DNA from: a virus
DNA: 22,454 nt
IMG/VR virus record: IMGVR_UViG_3300027708_000315
Span: 1 to 22,454 of that record
Direction: 5' to 3' (one strand)
Shown piece by piece: positions 13,677 through 20,365 of the stretch (positions within the stretch are counted from its first letter, which is position 1; every line of letters starts with the position of its first letter). Below the pieces are notes generated by a model that did not search any database, was not told where the DNA came from, and saw nothing but the letters and a program-made list of their open reading frames with translations. The position numbers were made by a program, and so were the translations under genes.

Positions 13677-14105
13677 CTAAGTTGTTGCTATCGTAACTGT
13701 ACCAATTTGCACCAATAAAGCCAAGTTATTTGGCGTCAAAACTGCATCAAAACTGCTTGATCCGCCGACAGGATTCCAGCCCCATTGGAAGATTCTGCTA
13801 CCACCCTCTACAGTACCAAGACCGGTTGGACCAGTACCACCAGCATCATTAGTTTGTAATCCGCTGGTGCCAGAGGTTACATAACTCAAATCTGGACGTG
13901 GCTCCCGCAAAGCCTGCGCATCTTCTACTGGGTACATACCCAATTGCAACTGGGGTTGATCTGGCTCCCAACACTCAGGACATACCTTGATGTTTACCTG
14001 CTTTGTCTTGATTACCAGTTTTCTTAACTGCTTGAGCATGTACCGCTGACCACAGCGATCACACTCCGCAATTGCCCATTTGCCTGACGCAAACTTATTA
14101 GGCAT
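13677..14105 (-). CDS. Zinc-ribbon virion-module protein
   Basis: This 142-residue protein carries a probable zinc ribbon in its first 46 residues: Cys15-x-x-Cys18 (ECDRCGQRY) and Cys42-x-x-Cys45 (VCPECWEPDQP), 24 residues apart. After a Gln/Pro-rich linker and a Gly/Thr-rich stretch (about 80-98), the C-terminal 40 residues (FQWGWNPVGGSSSFDAVLTP, then LVQIGTVTIATT) look like beta structure typical of phage virion proteins. It overlaps the gp4-like gene by eight bases, so it is probably made in step with it. I recall zinc-ribbon proteins at this position, next to connector genes, in environmental phages. A structural zinc site in a connector or head-completion protein is plausible; DNA binding is an alternative. 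Confidence 0.8.
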   Translation of the reverse strand: MPNKFASGKWAIAECDRCGQRYMLKQLRKLVIKTKQVNIKVCPECWEPDQPQLQLGMYPVEDAQALREPRPDLSYVTSGTSGLQTNDAGGTGPTGLGTVEGGSRIFQWGWNPVGGSSSFDAVLTPNNLALLVQIGTVTIATT

Positions 14106-15018
14106 ACATCATGTTCCTTGGAACATAACGATCAGCCGCTTTATCTCTATCTTCCGTAGACGCCAATGCCCATTGCTCTTCGTACTCAGACTTCAGCCCA
14201 ATAGCACGCTCCAAAGCTCCGGGTATTTTTTGAGAAAGATAGAAAGCCAATCCTGCAACCATGCAAGGAATAAATCTAAATGGGATATCTTGGACATTTA
14301 CACCGCCACCAGCGTCTTGAACTCTACGCAATCTCCAATACACAAATGTATATTGGCTACCGGGATCTGCTGGAGTTGGCCACACATTAATGCATGGCAA
14401 CCAATTAGCATAAATTGATGCGCCGGCTGTATGCGCGGCAGCAGTCGTGTTGTTCTGCGCTCTAACGCAATTAAGCAGCTGGTTTCCACTTATGTTTGCA
14501 TAGTAAATGGTCTCTGAGTCAATGTTAATAAACCCAGTAGAGGCAACCTGAGATGCGTCACTAATTGTGATTGTTGTGTCCGCAGACGTAATAGTCGTGG
14601 ACAGCGTTGCCGTTGTTTTGTTTACATTCCCTGACTGGCGGTTAATCCATACTTGGATAGGGCGACCAGTAGCATTCTTGTTAGGGATAGTAGAGTAAGT
14701 TGACTCTGAAATACGGGTGATGTTCAAGTCAGATTGATTCTGATCCGTCCCAGTTCGGGTTACATGATCTAGCAAATCAATCGTATCTACAGGGAAAGGA
14801 TAGGAGATCTGACCAGTGTTTAGAGGAATAATCCCCTGCTCAATAGTCCATAAGTTGATACCTCTGTTTGCCCATTCAATGGTCAAAAGATTGAGGGAAC
14901 GACGTGCAGTACGCATGTCGTAACCAGTACGCAATTCTGATCCGCAACGCTCAAACGCCTCTTCGATTAAATCGGAAAGGTCTAGATTAAATGATGCGGT
15001 TCCAGAGGTATTAGCCAT
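14098..15018 (-). CDS. P22 gp4-like tail accessory / DNA stabilisation protein with inserted domain
   Basis: This 306-residue protein has a helical N-terminus (LDLSDLIEEAFERCGSELR, TARRSLNLLTIEWANRGINL), then TIEQGIIPLNTGQISYPFP, VWINRQSG and a helical C-terminus (IPFRFIPCMVAGLAFYLSQK, LKSEYEEQWALA). The order matches the P22 tail accessory factor gp4 family, a connector ring that closes the portal and stabilises packaged DNA. P22 gp4 is only about 166 residues. The extra length here is mostly an insertion at about residues 133-205, with the core FINIDSETIYYANISGNQLL and TTAAAH, which also occurs in the 955-residue protein. The ATG overlaps the previous stop as TAATG. The family assignment rests on the flanking helical segments and gene context. 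Confidence 0.83.
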   Translation of the reverse strand: MANTSGTASFNLDLSDLIEEAFERCGSELRTGYDMRTARRSLNLLTIEWANRGINLWTIEQGIIPLNTGQISYPFPVDTIDLLDHVTRTGTDQNQSDLNITRISESTYSTIPNKNATGRPIQVWINRQSGNVNKTTATLSTTITSADTTITISDASQVASTGFINIDSETIYYANISGNQLLNCVRAQNNTTAAAHTAGASIYANWLPCINVWPTPADPGSQYTFVYWRLRRVQDAGGGVNVQDIPFRFIPCMVAGLAFYLSQKIPGALERAIGLKSEYEEQWALASTEDRDKAADRYVPRNMMYA

Positions 15019-15263
15019 TACTCTTCTTCCGCTGGTACTTCTTCAGCAACAACTTCTTCAACTGCTGGCTCTTCCACCACAGGGGTTTCTTCAACCACGG
15101 GAGCCTCAACCACGGGGGCTGGTAGTTGACCTTCAACCTTAGCAACCAAAGCCTCTAGTTCAGCATCTTGCACGCCAAACATGGCTGTATAAGAAGCAGC
15201 TTTAGCACGAAGTGCGTCAACAATCATCTGATCTTCTGCGGGGGTTAGGGTAAGTTGTGACAT
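15018..15263 (-). CDS. Small protein with acidic Val/Glu/Pro tail
   Basis: This 81-residue protein is a helical domain (residues 1-47; LTPAEDQMIVDALRAKAASY, ELEALVAKVEGQL) followed by a Pro-Val-Val-Glu-Glu-rich tail (about 48-81) with at least five PVVEE/AVEEV-like units. The tail is strongly acidic, while the genes upstream encode basic proteins. AAGGAAACAC before the ATG supports the start. No family is recognised. The acidic tail might bind or neutralise the basic proteins made beside it, or serve as a scaffold or chaperone; that is inference from charge and position. Confidence 0.72.
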   Translation of the reverse strand: MSQLTLTPAEDQMIVDALRAKAASYTAMFGVQDAELEALVAKVEGQLPAPVVEAPVVEETPVVEEPAVEEVVAEEVPAEEE

Positions 15264-15272
15264 GTGTTTCCT

Positions 15273-15449
15273 TTACTTCTTCAAACCTTTGAGAGTCTCG
15301 GCTAGACGGGCGCGTTGACCCATTTTGCCGGGGGCTTTGGCTGCTTTCTCCAACTTCGCGGATGGAATCGGCTTGCCTTTTTTCGCACCAAGAGCGGAGC
15401 GCAGAGCGCCGGGTTTCTTGATTGCGTTCTGTATCCATTTTTCAGCCAT
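15273..15449 (-). CDS. 58-residue basic conserved phage protein
   Basis: This short gene is easily missed. The ATG at 15449 overlaps the previous stop (TAATG), and GGAGAAG lies six bases upstream. Its 58 codons read MAEKWIQNAIKKPGALRSAL, then GAKKGKPIPSAKLEKAAKA, PGKMGQRARLAETL and KGLKK, ending TAA at 15273-15275. The content is very high in Lys/Ala/Gly with no acidic run, and I recall nearly the same pattern ('W-Q-AIKKPGAL--LG-K-GKPIP') in many environmental phages, unassigned. A longer open frame at 15217-15438 in another phase has no such family resemblance and is a shadow. Role unknown; it is probably nucleic-acid- or capsid-associated given its charge. Confidence 0.85.
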   Translation of the reverse strand: MAEKWIQNAIKKPGALRSALGAKKGKPIPSAKLEKAAKAPGKMGQRARLAETLKGLKK

Positions 15450-15748
15450 TATCTTCTCCTTGATTCAGCCAATTTTAAAGAGTCAATCTTTCCACCTTTA
15501 GCCTTTTTTGCTGTCTTGGCAGATTGAATAAATGCATCTTCAGTAGGGGCGCCCTTGCTTCCGGGCTTCCTCATCTTCTCATTAGAGCCGTGGGCTATCC
15601 TCTGCTGTTTTGCATGGATATTGGCATACAAACCAACCTTTCCGCCCTTGGCGTACTCAGTAAAGTCCGTATTGTCACGGCGTGCTTTACGTTTTCCATC
15701 TGGCATCTTAGATGGACTGATTGCACCCATGCCACGGCTAGACATCAT
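15449..15748 (-). CDS. Small basic protein with two KGG motifs
   Basis: Chosen start: the ATG at 15748, overlapping the preceding stop as ATGA, with AAAGG about nine bases upstream; the adjacent ATG at 15745 is equally possible. The product is 99 residues: MMSSRGMGAISPSKMPDGKR, a basic stretch, EYAKGGKVGLYANIHAKQQR, a segment KMRKPGSKGAPTEDAFIQSA, and KKAKGGKIDSLKLAESRRR. The Lys-Gly-Gly motif occurs twice. The frame is open a further ten codons upstream inside the preceding gene, but that is unlikely to be used. I recall the 'GLYANI-AK--RI--GS-E-MR--G--G-P---AF' pattern in environmental phages, unassigned. Confidence 0.8.
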   Translation of the reverse strand: MMSSRGMGAISPSKMPDGKRKARRDNTDFTEYAKGGKVGLYANIHAKQQRIAHGSNEKMRKPGSKGAPTEDAFIQSAKTAKKAKGGKIDSLKLAESRRR

Positions 15749-16386
15749 TTTTTGCCTTTCATGTAGCCACCGCCACATGCAACGATAGTGCCACGGGTCT
15801 TGCCTTTAGTTGCAATACCGTCTGCACGGCTGGATGCAGTGGATCCACCTTTAGAAAACTTTATGGAGCCCATGCCCGTATATCCAGTCTCAGACTTGGT
15901 GCTCTTGAGTGGCAAAGGCTTGCGCTCCTCCCGCTCAGGCACCTTCATCTTATTCGTACCATAAAACGTACGTCCCTCTGCACGACGCTTTCCCTCAGCC
16001 TCGATCTCACGATCCTGTAGGCTTTGGTATTTCAGCGAAGGCTTAGGCATACGCGCGGCTAGGCGAGATGTTTCATCACCAGTATCAGTTACTTTTGGCG
16101 CAACAGATCTACTGGGTGAAGCAGACTCACCACGACGGGTTAAACCTTGTTGTTTATTCATGTAGTCACGCAAACTCAAACCTGATTTCTCAAGTTCTTC
16201 TTTGGTGACCATTTTTGGCTTAGCGCGTGAAACGTTTGCAGTTTCCTCGTCGCGCATCCCTTTTAAGATTTCTTCGCCGCGAGCTTCTGCTTGAGCATCA
16301 TCATAGGCTTCTTTCATCCCATAATTGCTATCTTCGCTAGTGACGTATCCCTCATTAGCGTAACGTTTTACTTTGCTTTTTGCCAT
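15745..16386 (-). CDS. Basic low-complexity virion-module protein with KGG and C-terminal DGIA signature
   Basis: This 213-residue, highly charged protein starts MAKSKVKRYANEGYVTSEDS. A charged middle (about 25-170; many Glu/Lys/Arg, including EELEKSGLSLRDYMNK) looks disordered or helical. The C-terminus has SIKFSKGGSTASSRADGIAT continuing into KGKTRGTIVACGGGYMKGKK, with KGG at 179-181 and the DGIATKGKTRG signature at 189-199. AAGGAG nine bases before the ATG supports the start. The signature recurs in the 103- and 167-residue proteins. No domain of known function is seen. A capsid-interior or connector-associated role is guessed from charge and gene context. Confidence 0.8.
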   Translation of the reverse strand: MAKSKVKRYANEGYVTSEDSNYGMKEAYDDAQAEARGEEILKGMRDEETANVSRAKPKMVTKEELEKSGLSLRDYMNKQQGLTRRGESASPSRSVAPKVTDTGDETSRLAARMPKPSLKYQSLQDREIEAEGKRRAEGRTFYGTNKMKVPEREERKPLPLKSTKSETGYTGMGSIKFSKGGSTASSRADGIATKGKTRGTIVACGGGYMKGKK

Positions 16387-16396
16387 GATAGGCTCC

Positions 16397-16900
16397 TTAA
16401 CACTTAGCCATTCCGCCTTTTTTCATGCCCTTGTTACCAGACATGACAATTTGCGTACCTTTGGTCTTGCCTTTAGATGCAACGCCATCGCGGCTAGGAG
16501 CGGCATGACGAACTTTGCCCATTGATGTACTGTTACCTACATCAACAGAACCGCCAGCAGCCATTTTTTTCATGCCGCCTTTTTTCATGCCCATCATCTC
16601 TTTTTTGTCCATTGCTTTGTCTTTAGCAGATGCTTCAAATTTAGCAAATGGGTTCATTTTCTTAGTAGCCATACTTCCACCTTTTTTAAAAAGTGCCTGC
16701 TCCCCATGATGGGTTTTAGGCTGGTTGATTGATTGTCTCTGAGGTTGTGTATCAGCACCACCCTTACTAAACTTCTTGCCTTTGTCGGCCTCACTGAAGT
16801 CGCGTCCCACGGATTGTGGGATCCCGACCTTTTTGGCAAACGCAGCATTGTGTGCCACGCCCTCCATCAAATTATGCTGTGCTTTACTCTTACTTGGCAT
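16397..16900 (-). CDS. Basic protein with four KGG motifs and C-terminal DGVA signature
   Basis: This protein is 167 residues from the ATG at 16900, which overlaps the previous stop (TGATG) and has GGGGAAG just upstream; an in-frame GTG one codon earlier is less likely. The N-terminus, PSKSKAQHNLMEGVAHN and AFAKKVGIPQSVGRDF (2-35), is one I recall as widespread in phages ('KAQH-LM--VAHN--FAKKVGIPQSVG'). Then come FSKGG (44-48), FKKGG (71-75), MKKGG (105-109) and, near the end, MKKGG (159-163), with DGVASKGKTKG at 138-148 and a C-terminal MAKC. Met77 (16672) follows a GGTGG and might be an internal start for a 91-residue form. The function is unknown. Confidence 0.8.
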   Translation of the reverse strand: MPSKSKAQHNLMEGVAHNAAFAKKVGIPQSVGRDFSEADKGKKFSKGGADTQPQRQSINQPKTHHGEQALFKKGGSMATKKMNPFAKFEASAKDKAMDKKEMMGMKKGGMKKMAAGGSVDVGNSTSMGKVRHAAPSRDGVASKGKTKGTQIVMSGNKGMKKGGMAKC

Positions 16901-17133
16901 CACTTCCCCGCAATAAGCTGGTCAATTTTTGCTTCAAGGCGATTAAAGCGTTGGTCAATGTGGTCAGTAATTCTTTGCACTTCTGCGTTAGTTGCGTAAT
17001 CACGGGCAATCTCCTCGCGTGTTTTGTTGAGCAGGATTTGAACCCGCTTTAACTCATCCGACTTGTCTTTCCATACCCACATGAGTACAGCAGAAAAAGC
17101 GGACAAAACTGAATTCCATATGATCATTTCCAT
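16900..17133 (-). CDS. Small membrane-anchored coiled-coil protein
   Basis: This 77-residue protein has one hydrophobic segment at residues 3-21 (MIIWNSVLSAFSAVLMWVW) followed by a charged helix to the end (KDKSDELKRVQILLNKTREE, then HIDQRFNRLEAKIDQLIAGK), consistent with one membrane anchor and a coiled coil. Its ATG overlaps the previous stop (TAATG). Similar short proteins in phages are often guessed to be holin- or spanin-related, but a single anchor with a coiled coil does not prove that. It lies within the structural cluster rather than beside a lysis gene, so a virion or entry role is equally possible. Confidence 0.75.
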   Translation of the reverse strand: MEMIIWNSVLSAFSAVLMWVWKDKSDELKRVQILLNKTREEIARDYATNAEVQRITDHIDQRFNRLEAKIDQLIAGK

Positions 17134-17444
17134 TAACAGAGCTTACCTTTGGTTTTGCCCTTTTGGGCTATACCGTCTGCCGCTTTAATGTATCCGCCCT
17201 CAGCGCAGTTCCACGCTCTAAGACTCTTGTTAATCCTAGAGTTCGGGTCGTTCGCTGTTTTTGCGGATGTCAACTTCTTTTTCATCCCACTCATGCGAGC
17301 GCAGAAAGAGTCGCGCCTTGAGCCGCCCTCTGGTTGAGGTGGTTTCAAGTCGTGCCCTTCTTTCTTCGCAGAGGCTCGCCCCTTGGCGTTCAAGCCGCCG
17401 TTGGGGTTCTTGCCTTCCTTGCGTTGCCATGCTGGTGTGGACAT
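17133..17444 (-). CDS. DUF6321-like small basic protein with C-terminal DGIA signature
   Basis: This 103-residue protein begins MSTPAWQRKEGKNPNGGLNA, followed by SRRDSFCARMSGMKKKLTSA and DPNSRINKSLRAWNC. These segments match, from memory, the phage/bacterial DUF6321 family ('W-RKEGKNP-GGLN--GR', 'SFCARM-GMK-KLTS--TA-DP-SRIN-SLR-WNC'). The last 22 residues extend beyond the family core with AEGGYIKAADGIAQKGKTKG and L-C, carrying the DGIAQKGKTKG signature (90-100). It starts four bases after the stop of the 955-residue gene with no clear ribosome binding site, so coupled translation is likely. The four Cys residues are spread and do not form an obvious metal site. Function unknown. Confidence 0.82.
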   Translation of the reverse strand: MSTPAWQRKEGKNPNGGLNAKGRASAKKEGHDLKPPQPEGGSRRDSFCARMSGMKKKLTSAKTANDPNSRINKSLRAWNCAEGGYIKAADGIAQKGKTKGKLC

Positions 17445-17447
17445 ACA

Positions 17448-20315
17448 TTAAGCCTGTGCTTCTTTCCAAGACAAACGAGCCAAGATAGTACCGCTTGTAG
17501 AACTTACCGCTTGGGCAACCACATACAAAATGTCAGGACCATCTGGATAGAAACCAGCCGCAGTGGTTGGTATAACATTTGATGTACCGCCACCAAGGAT
17601 AGAGTTACCTAAGTCACGCACTTGAGACAAGTCCAAGTTAGACACAGTACCAGCCGCACAGTATGCCGCCGCTACAGACTCACCACCGAACACAGATACT
17701 GCGCCTGTAGTATTAACTGCAACTTGAGCCAGCGAAGAGGTAATACCGTTAGCTTGTTGAATTGGCGATTTGAAATCGTTACCAGTACCAACAAATGCGC
17801 CAGTGGAGTAACCATTCAAAATCAGGTTAATCAAGTAAGTGTTACCAGTGGTAACAATACCCAGCGAATCCAACTGCAACTGCATACGATTGATAATTTC
17901 TTTTGAACCTAGCAGACCTGTTTGTCCGTTGTCTACTGAAGGCCCAATACGAATCGCCAGCAAACACACCGGAGAAGTACTGCTGGTGGCAACGGCAGTA
18001 ACCTGTCCATAGTTGAAAATCAACGACTTGTCGTCATCAAAACGTCCATCCATGATTACTGACGAACCCCAGTGTGATAGGGATGGAACAGTATCAGGAG
18101 AAGATAGCGCTACAGATACAGGTGCTGTTGCGCTGTAAGTGAATGCTGTAGCAGAACCGGCTCCACCTGATTGAACACGGGTCAAACCATACAAAATGCT
18201 ACCGTCATTGCCAGTATATGCAATGTATTCAATCGCGCCAGTTTGACCAGCGGCTTGCACTTTTACAGTACCCGATGGTGGGAAACGTGAACAGTCAAGG
18301 ATGTCGATTGAAGATACAACTACGTTTGAGTTTGTTACATGAGAAGCAGCAGTGGTGCCTCCAAAACCACGAGTGCAGCCAATCAAGTTAAGTCCTGAAA
18401 TGCCTGTGTAATAGATCAGTTCACTATCAATTTTGACCACGCCGGTGTTGTTATACGTAGATACGTTTGTAACTGGAATAATCGTAACCGACGAATCAAT
18501 AGCAGAACTCAAGTTGTAGTATCCGTTTGCCAAACTAGCTGTAATCACGGTAGTTGGAGCAAGACCATTGGACTCATAGTGCGCTGCCATGTTTCCAGAA
18601 CGCATGTACGCTTCAAACTGTACGTTGTTATTCTGAATCTGCGTGACGTAGTTAATCTGTCCATTGGTTGCACGGAATCCATAACGAACCACGCCAGCGC
18701 CATACCAAGAATAGTCGATGTACCACATCTGCATACGGGTCAGGTCAAGCGTATAGCCTGATGGCCCTGTACCGTTACATGGGTCTTGCCATGAGGACTG
18801 AGGAAGACGTGTCTCCAAAGTCAATGACATCAACGCGCCAGCAATCGTTGTTCCGCGATATTCTGGGCTGATATACATTGAAGTGTCACTTGCCACACTT
18901 ACCACACGATAAGATTGCCCACGGATAACAACAAAAGCACCGGGCGCGCATTGTGTGCTGAACTGCGTTCCTGTACCTGTCACTGCAGAAGAACCCTGAG
19001 TTACAGACACAGTGCCATTGGCTTGGTTAATTGAGTTACGAAGCACGGCATACAAGGTCTGCCCGTCATACTCAAAGAACATACCGTTTTGTTGGTCAAA
19101 TAAGCCTACGCGATTAGCAGAACCATACCAACTCAATGGGCTGACACGAATCATTTGACCTGTAGCGGTTGTATTAGCGCCAACAGATACTTGGGTTGTG
19201 TAAGTAAATGTGGTTGTGCTGGGTACTGTAGCAACAGTAAAGTTGCCGTTATACACGCCTTGGTCAGCACCAAATACTTGAATCTTTGCGCCAACAGTTA
19301 AGTTGTGCTGATAGCGTGAAGTTACTGTTGCAGTGGTAGTAGAACCAGTAATGCTGGTAACAAACAACGCTGGCTTTAAAGATGAACCAGTAGAGAACTG
19401 AATACCTTTACCAGACTGGTAACGGAAGTAACGACGAGTTTGACGAATCAACTGTTGGTCAGTAACCGCGCCGCCAGCGGAGAATGCTACGCCACCGTCA
19501 AATGTACGCGGCTCTACGAAACCAGATGGACGAGCATACAGAGTTACACCAGCACCAGCTGCTGCAGTAATGTTTGCGCCTGTTGGAGCGTTAACTACAG
19601 TAAAAGTAAAAGTGTTGGCAGTGGGAACTGTTGCAACCACCCAAGCACCATTAGGTGGATTGCTAGATGCAGTCGTACCTTGAACATAAATATAAGAACC
19701 AGCAGACAAACCGTGTGGGTTTGTTGTTGTTCCAGTAACAGTAGTAGTGGAATTGGTGAACGCTGCGCCAGAACCCGTACCTACTTGAATACCGCAACCG
19801 GAATAAAAATATCCAATATACGCATAAGTCAAAGCTGGGTTGTATTGGTTAGCCGATGGGACAGAAGTTCCGGTGGCAATTTGGCAAACAATGTTTACAC
19901 CAGCAGAAAAACTTGTAATAGTCCACCAGCCGTTAGCGGCGGGAGAATTTGAATTCTGAATAAAAATTGGTACACCAGCGGCTGCGCCAGTAGTGTTGCT
20001 GGTCAATATGGTCAATGTGGGGTTTGAACCATCGCCAGCAATGCTGGTAATTCCGGGAATTGGTTGTTGACCAATGTAGTACACGCTTTGGCGGTTGTTT
20101 TGCAACCCAATAGATTCCCACTTTGTAGGCTGTGTGCCGTATTCAAAGTCGGTATCAATCAACGCTTGAGGCGTTGACATACGCATCTTGCCTACTGGGT
20201 CTTGATTACCCGGCGCAGGTGCGAAATATGGGACACGCGCCCCAGAATTAGAAGTACCCTGTATGGGTAAAGATTTGTTCGTTCCCGAATCAACGACGGT
20301 CCATCCACCTGACAT
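17448..20315 (-). CDS. Large modular virion structural protein
   Basis: This 955-residue protein starts MSGGWTVVDSGTNKSLPIQG. It contains, near residues 41-70, STPQALIDTDFEYGTQPTKW, a motif I recall from large structural proteins of T4-like cyanophages and other environmental phages. The rest is a chain of small beta modules: FCCH/SH3-like units with PHGLSAGSYIYVQG (about 190-245) and NLTVGAKIQVFGADQGVYNG (about 318-378); GAFVVIRGQSYRVVS (about 428-488); a module with GVVKIDSELIYYTGISGLNL (about 601-670) shared with the gp4-like protein; and a second, weaker copy (about 671-735; TVKVQAAG, EYIAYTGND). The C-terminus (about 740-955) is one beta-rich region ending ILARLSWKEAQA. AAGGAGT precedes the ATG. 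A baseplate, tail-hub or head-decoration role is possible; the sequence does not decide. Confidence 0.85.
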   Translation of the reverse strand: MSGGWTVVDSGTNKSLPIQGTSNSGARVPYFAPAPGNQDPVGKMRMSTPQALIDTDFEYGTQPTKWESIGLQNNRQSVYYIGQQPIPGITSIAGDGSNPTLTILTSNTTGAAAGVPIFIQNSNSPAANGWWTITSFSAGVNIVCQIATGTSVPSANQYNPALTYAYIGYFYSGCGIQVGTGSGAAFTNSTTTVTGTTTNPHGLSAGSYIYVQGTTASSNPPNGAWVVATVPTANTFTFTVVNAPTGANITAAAGAGVTLYARPSGFVEPRTFDGGVAFSAGGAVTDQQLIRQTRRYFRYQSGKGIQFSTGSSLKPALFVTSITGSTTTATVTSRYQHNLTVGAKIQVFGADQGVYNGNFTVATVPSTTTFTYTTQVSVGANTTATGQMIRVSPLSWYGSANRVGLFDQQNGMFFEYDGQTLYAVLRNSINQANGTVSVTQGSSAVTGTGTQFSTQCAPGAFVVIRGQSYRVVSVASDTSMYISPEYRGTTIAGALMSLTLETRLPQSSWQDPCNGTGPSGYTLDLTRMQMWYIDYSWYGAGVVRYGFRATNGQINYVTQIQNNNVQFEAYMRSGNMAAHYESNGLAPTTVITASLANGYYNLSSAIDSSVTIIPVTNVSTYNNTGVVKIDSELIYYTGISGLNLIGCTRGFGGTTAASHVTNSNVVVSSIDILDCSRFPPSGTVKVQAAGQTGAIEYIAYTGNDGSILYGLTRVQSGGAGSATAFTYSATAPVSVALSSPDTVPSLSHWGSSVIMDGRFDDDKSLIFNYGQVTAVATSSTSPVCLLAIRIGPSVDNGQTGLLGSKEIINRMQLQLDSLGIVTTGNTYLINLILNGYSTGAFVGTGNDFKSPIQQANGITSSLAQVAVNTTGAVSVFGGESVAAAYCAAGTVSNLDLSQVRDLGNSILGGGTSNVIPTTAAGFYPDGPDILYVVAQAVSSTSGTILARLSWKEAQA

Positions 20316-20339
20316 ATATAACTCCTTAAATCCAAAGAA

Positions 20340-20356
20340 GGGGGCATAAAGCCCCC
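20340..20356 (-). terminator. GC-rich hairpin after the 248-residue gene, weak terminator or attenuator
   Basis: Ten bases after the stop of the 248-residue gene the minus strand reads GGGGGC-TTTAT-GCCCCC, a six-pair all-GC stem with a five-base loop. It is followed by TTCTTTGGATTT rather than an unbroken T run, and the ribosome binding site of the 955-residue gene lies close downstream. It may partly terminate transcription, stabilise the upstream mRNA end, or only insulate the initiation region. Confidence 0.5.
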
Positions 20357-20365
20357 GTTACTCAA

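Noticed and set aside
15217-15438. 73-codon minus-strand frame overlapping the small-gene cluster
   Set aside because: It overlaps the better-supported 58-residue gene in another phase, lacks a ribosome binding site of its own and has an Arg/Ser-rich composition typical of a shadow frame.
13189-17444. KGG motifs as the stress-protein KGG repeat family
   Set aside because: Only the three letters match; the flanking residues of the stress-induced repeat are absent.
19440-19952. 170-codon plus-strand frame
   Set aside because: It lies wholly inside the 955-residue gene on the opposite strand, with a Cys/Ser/Thr-rich shadow composition and no ribosome binding site.
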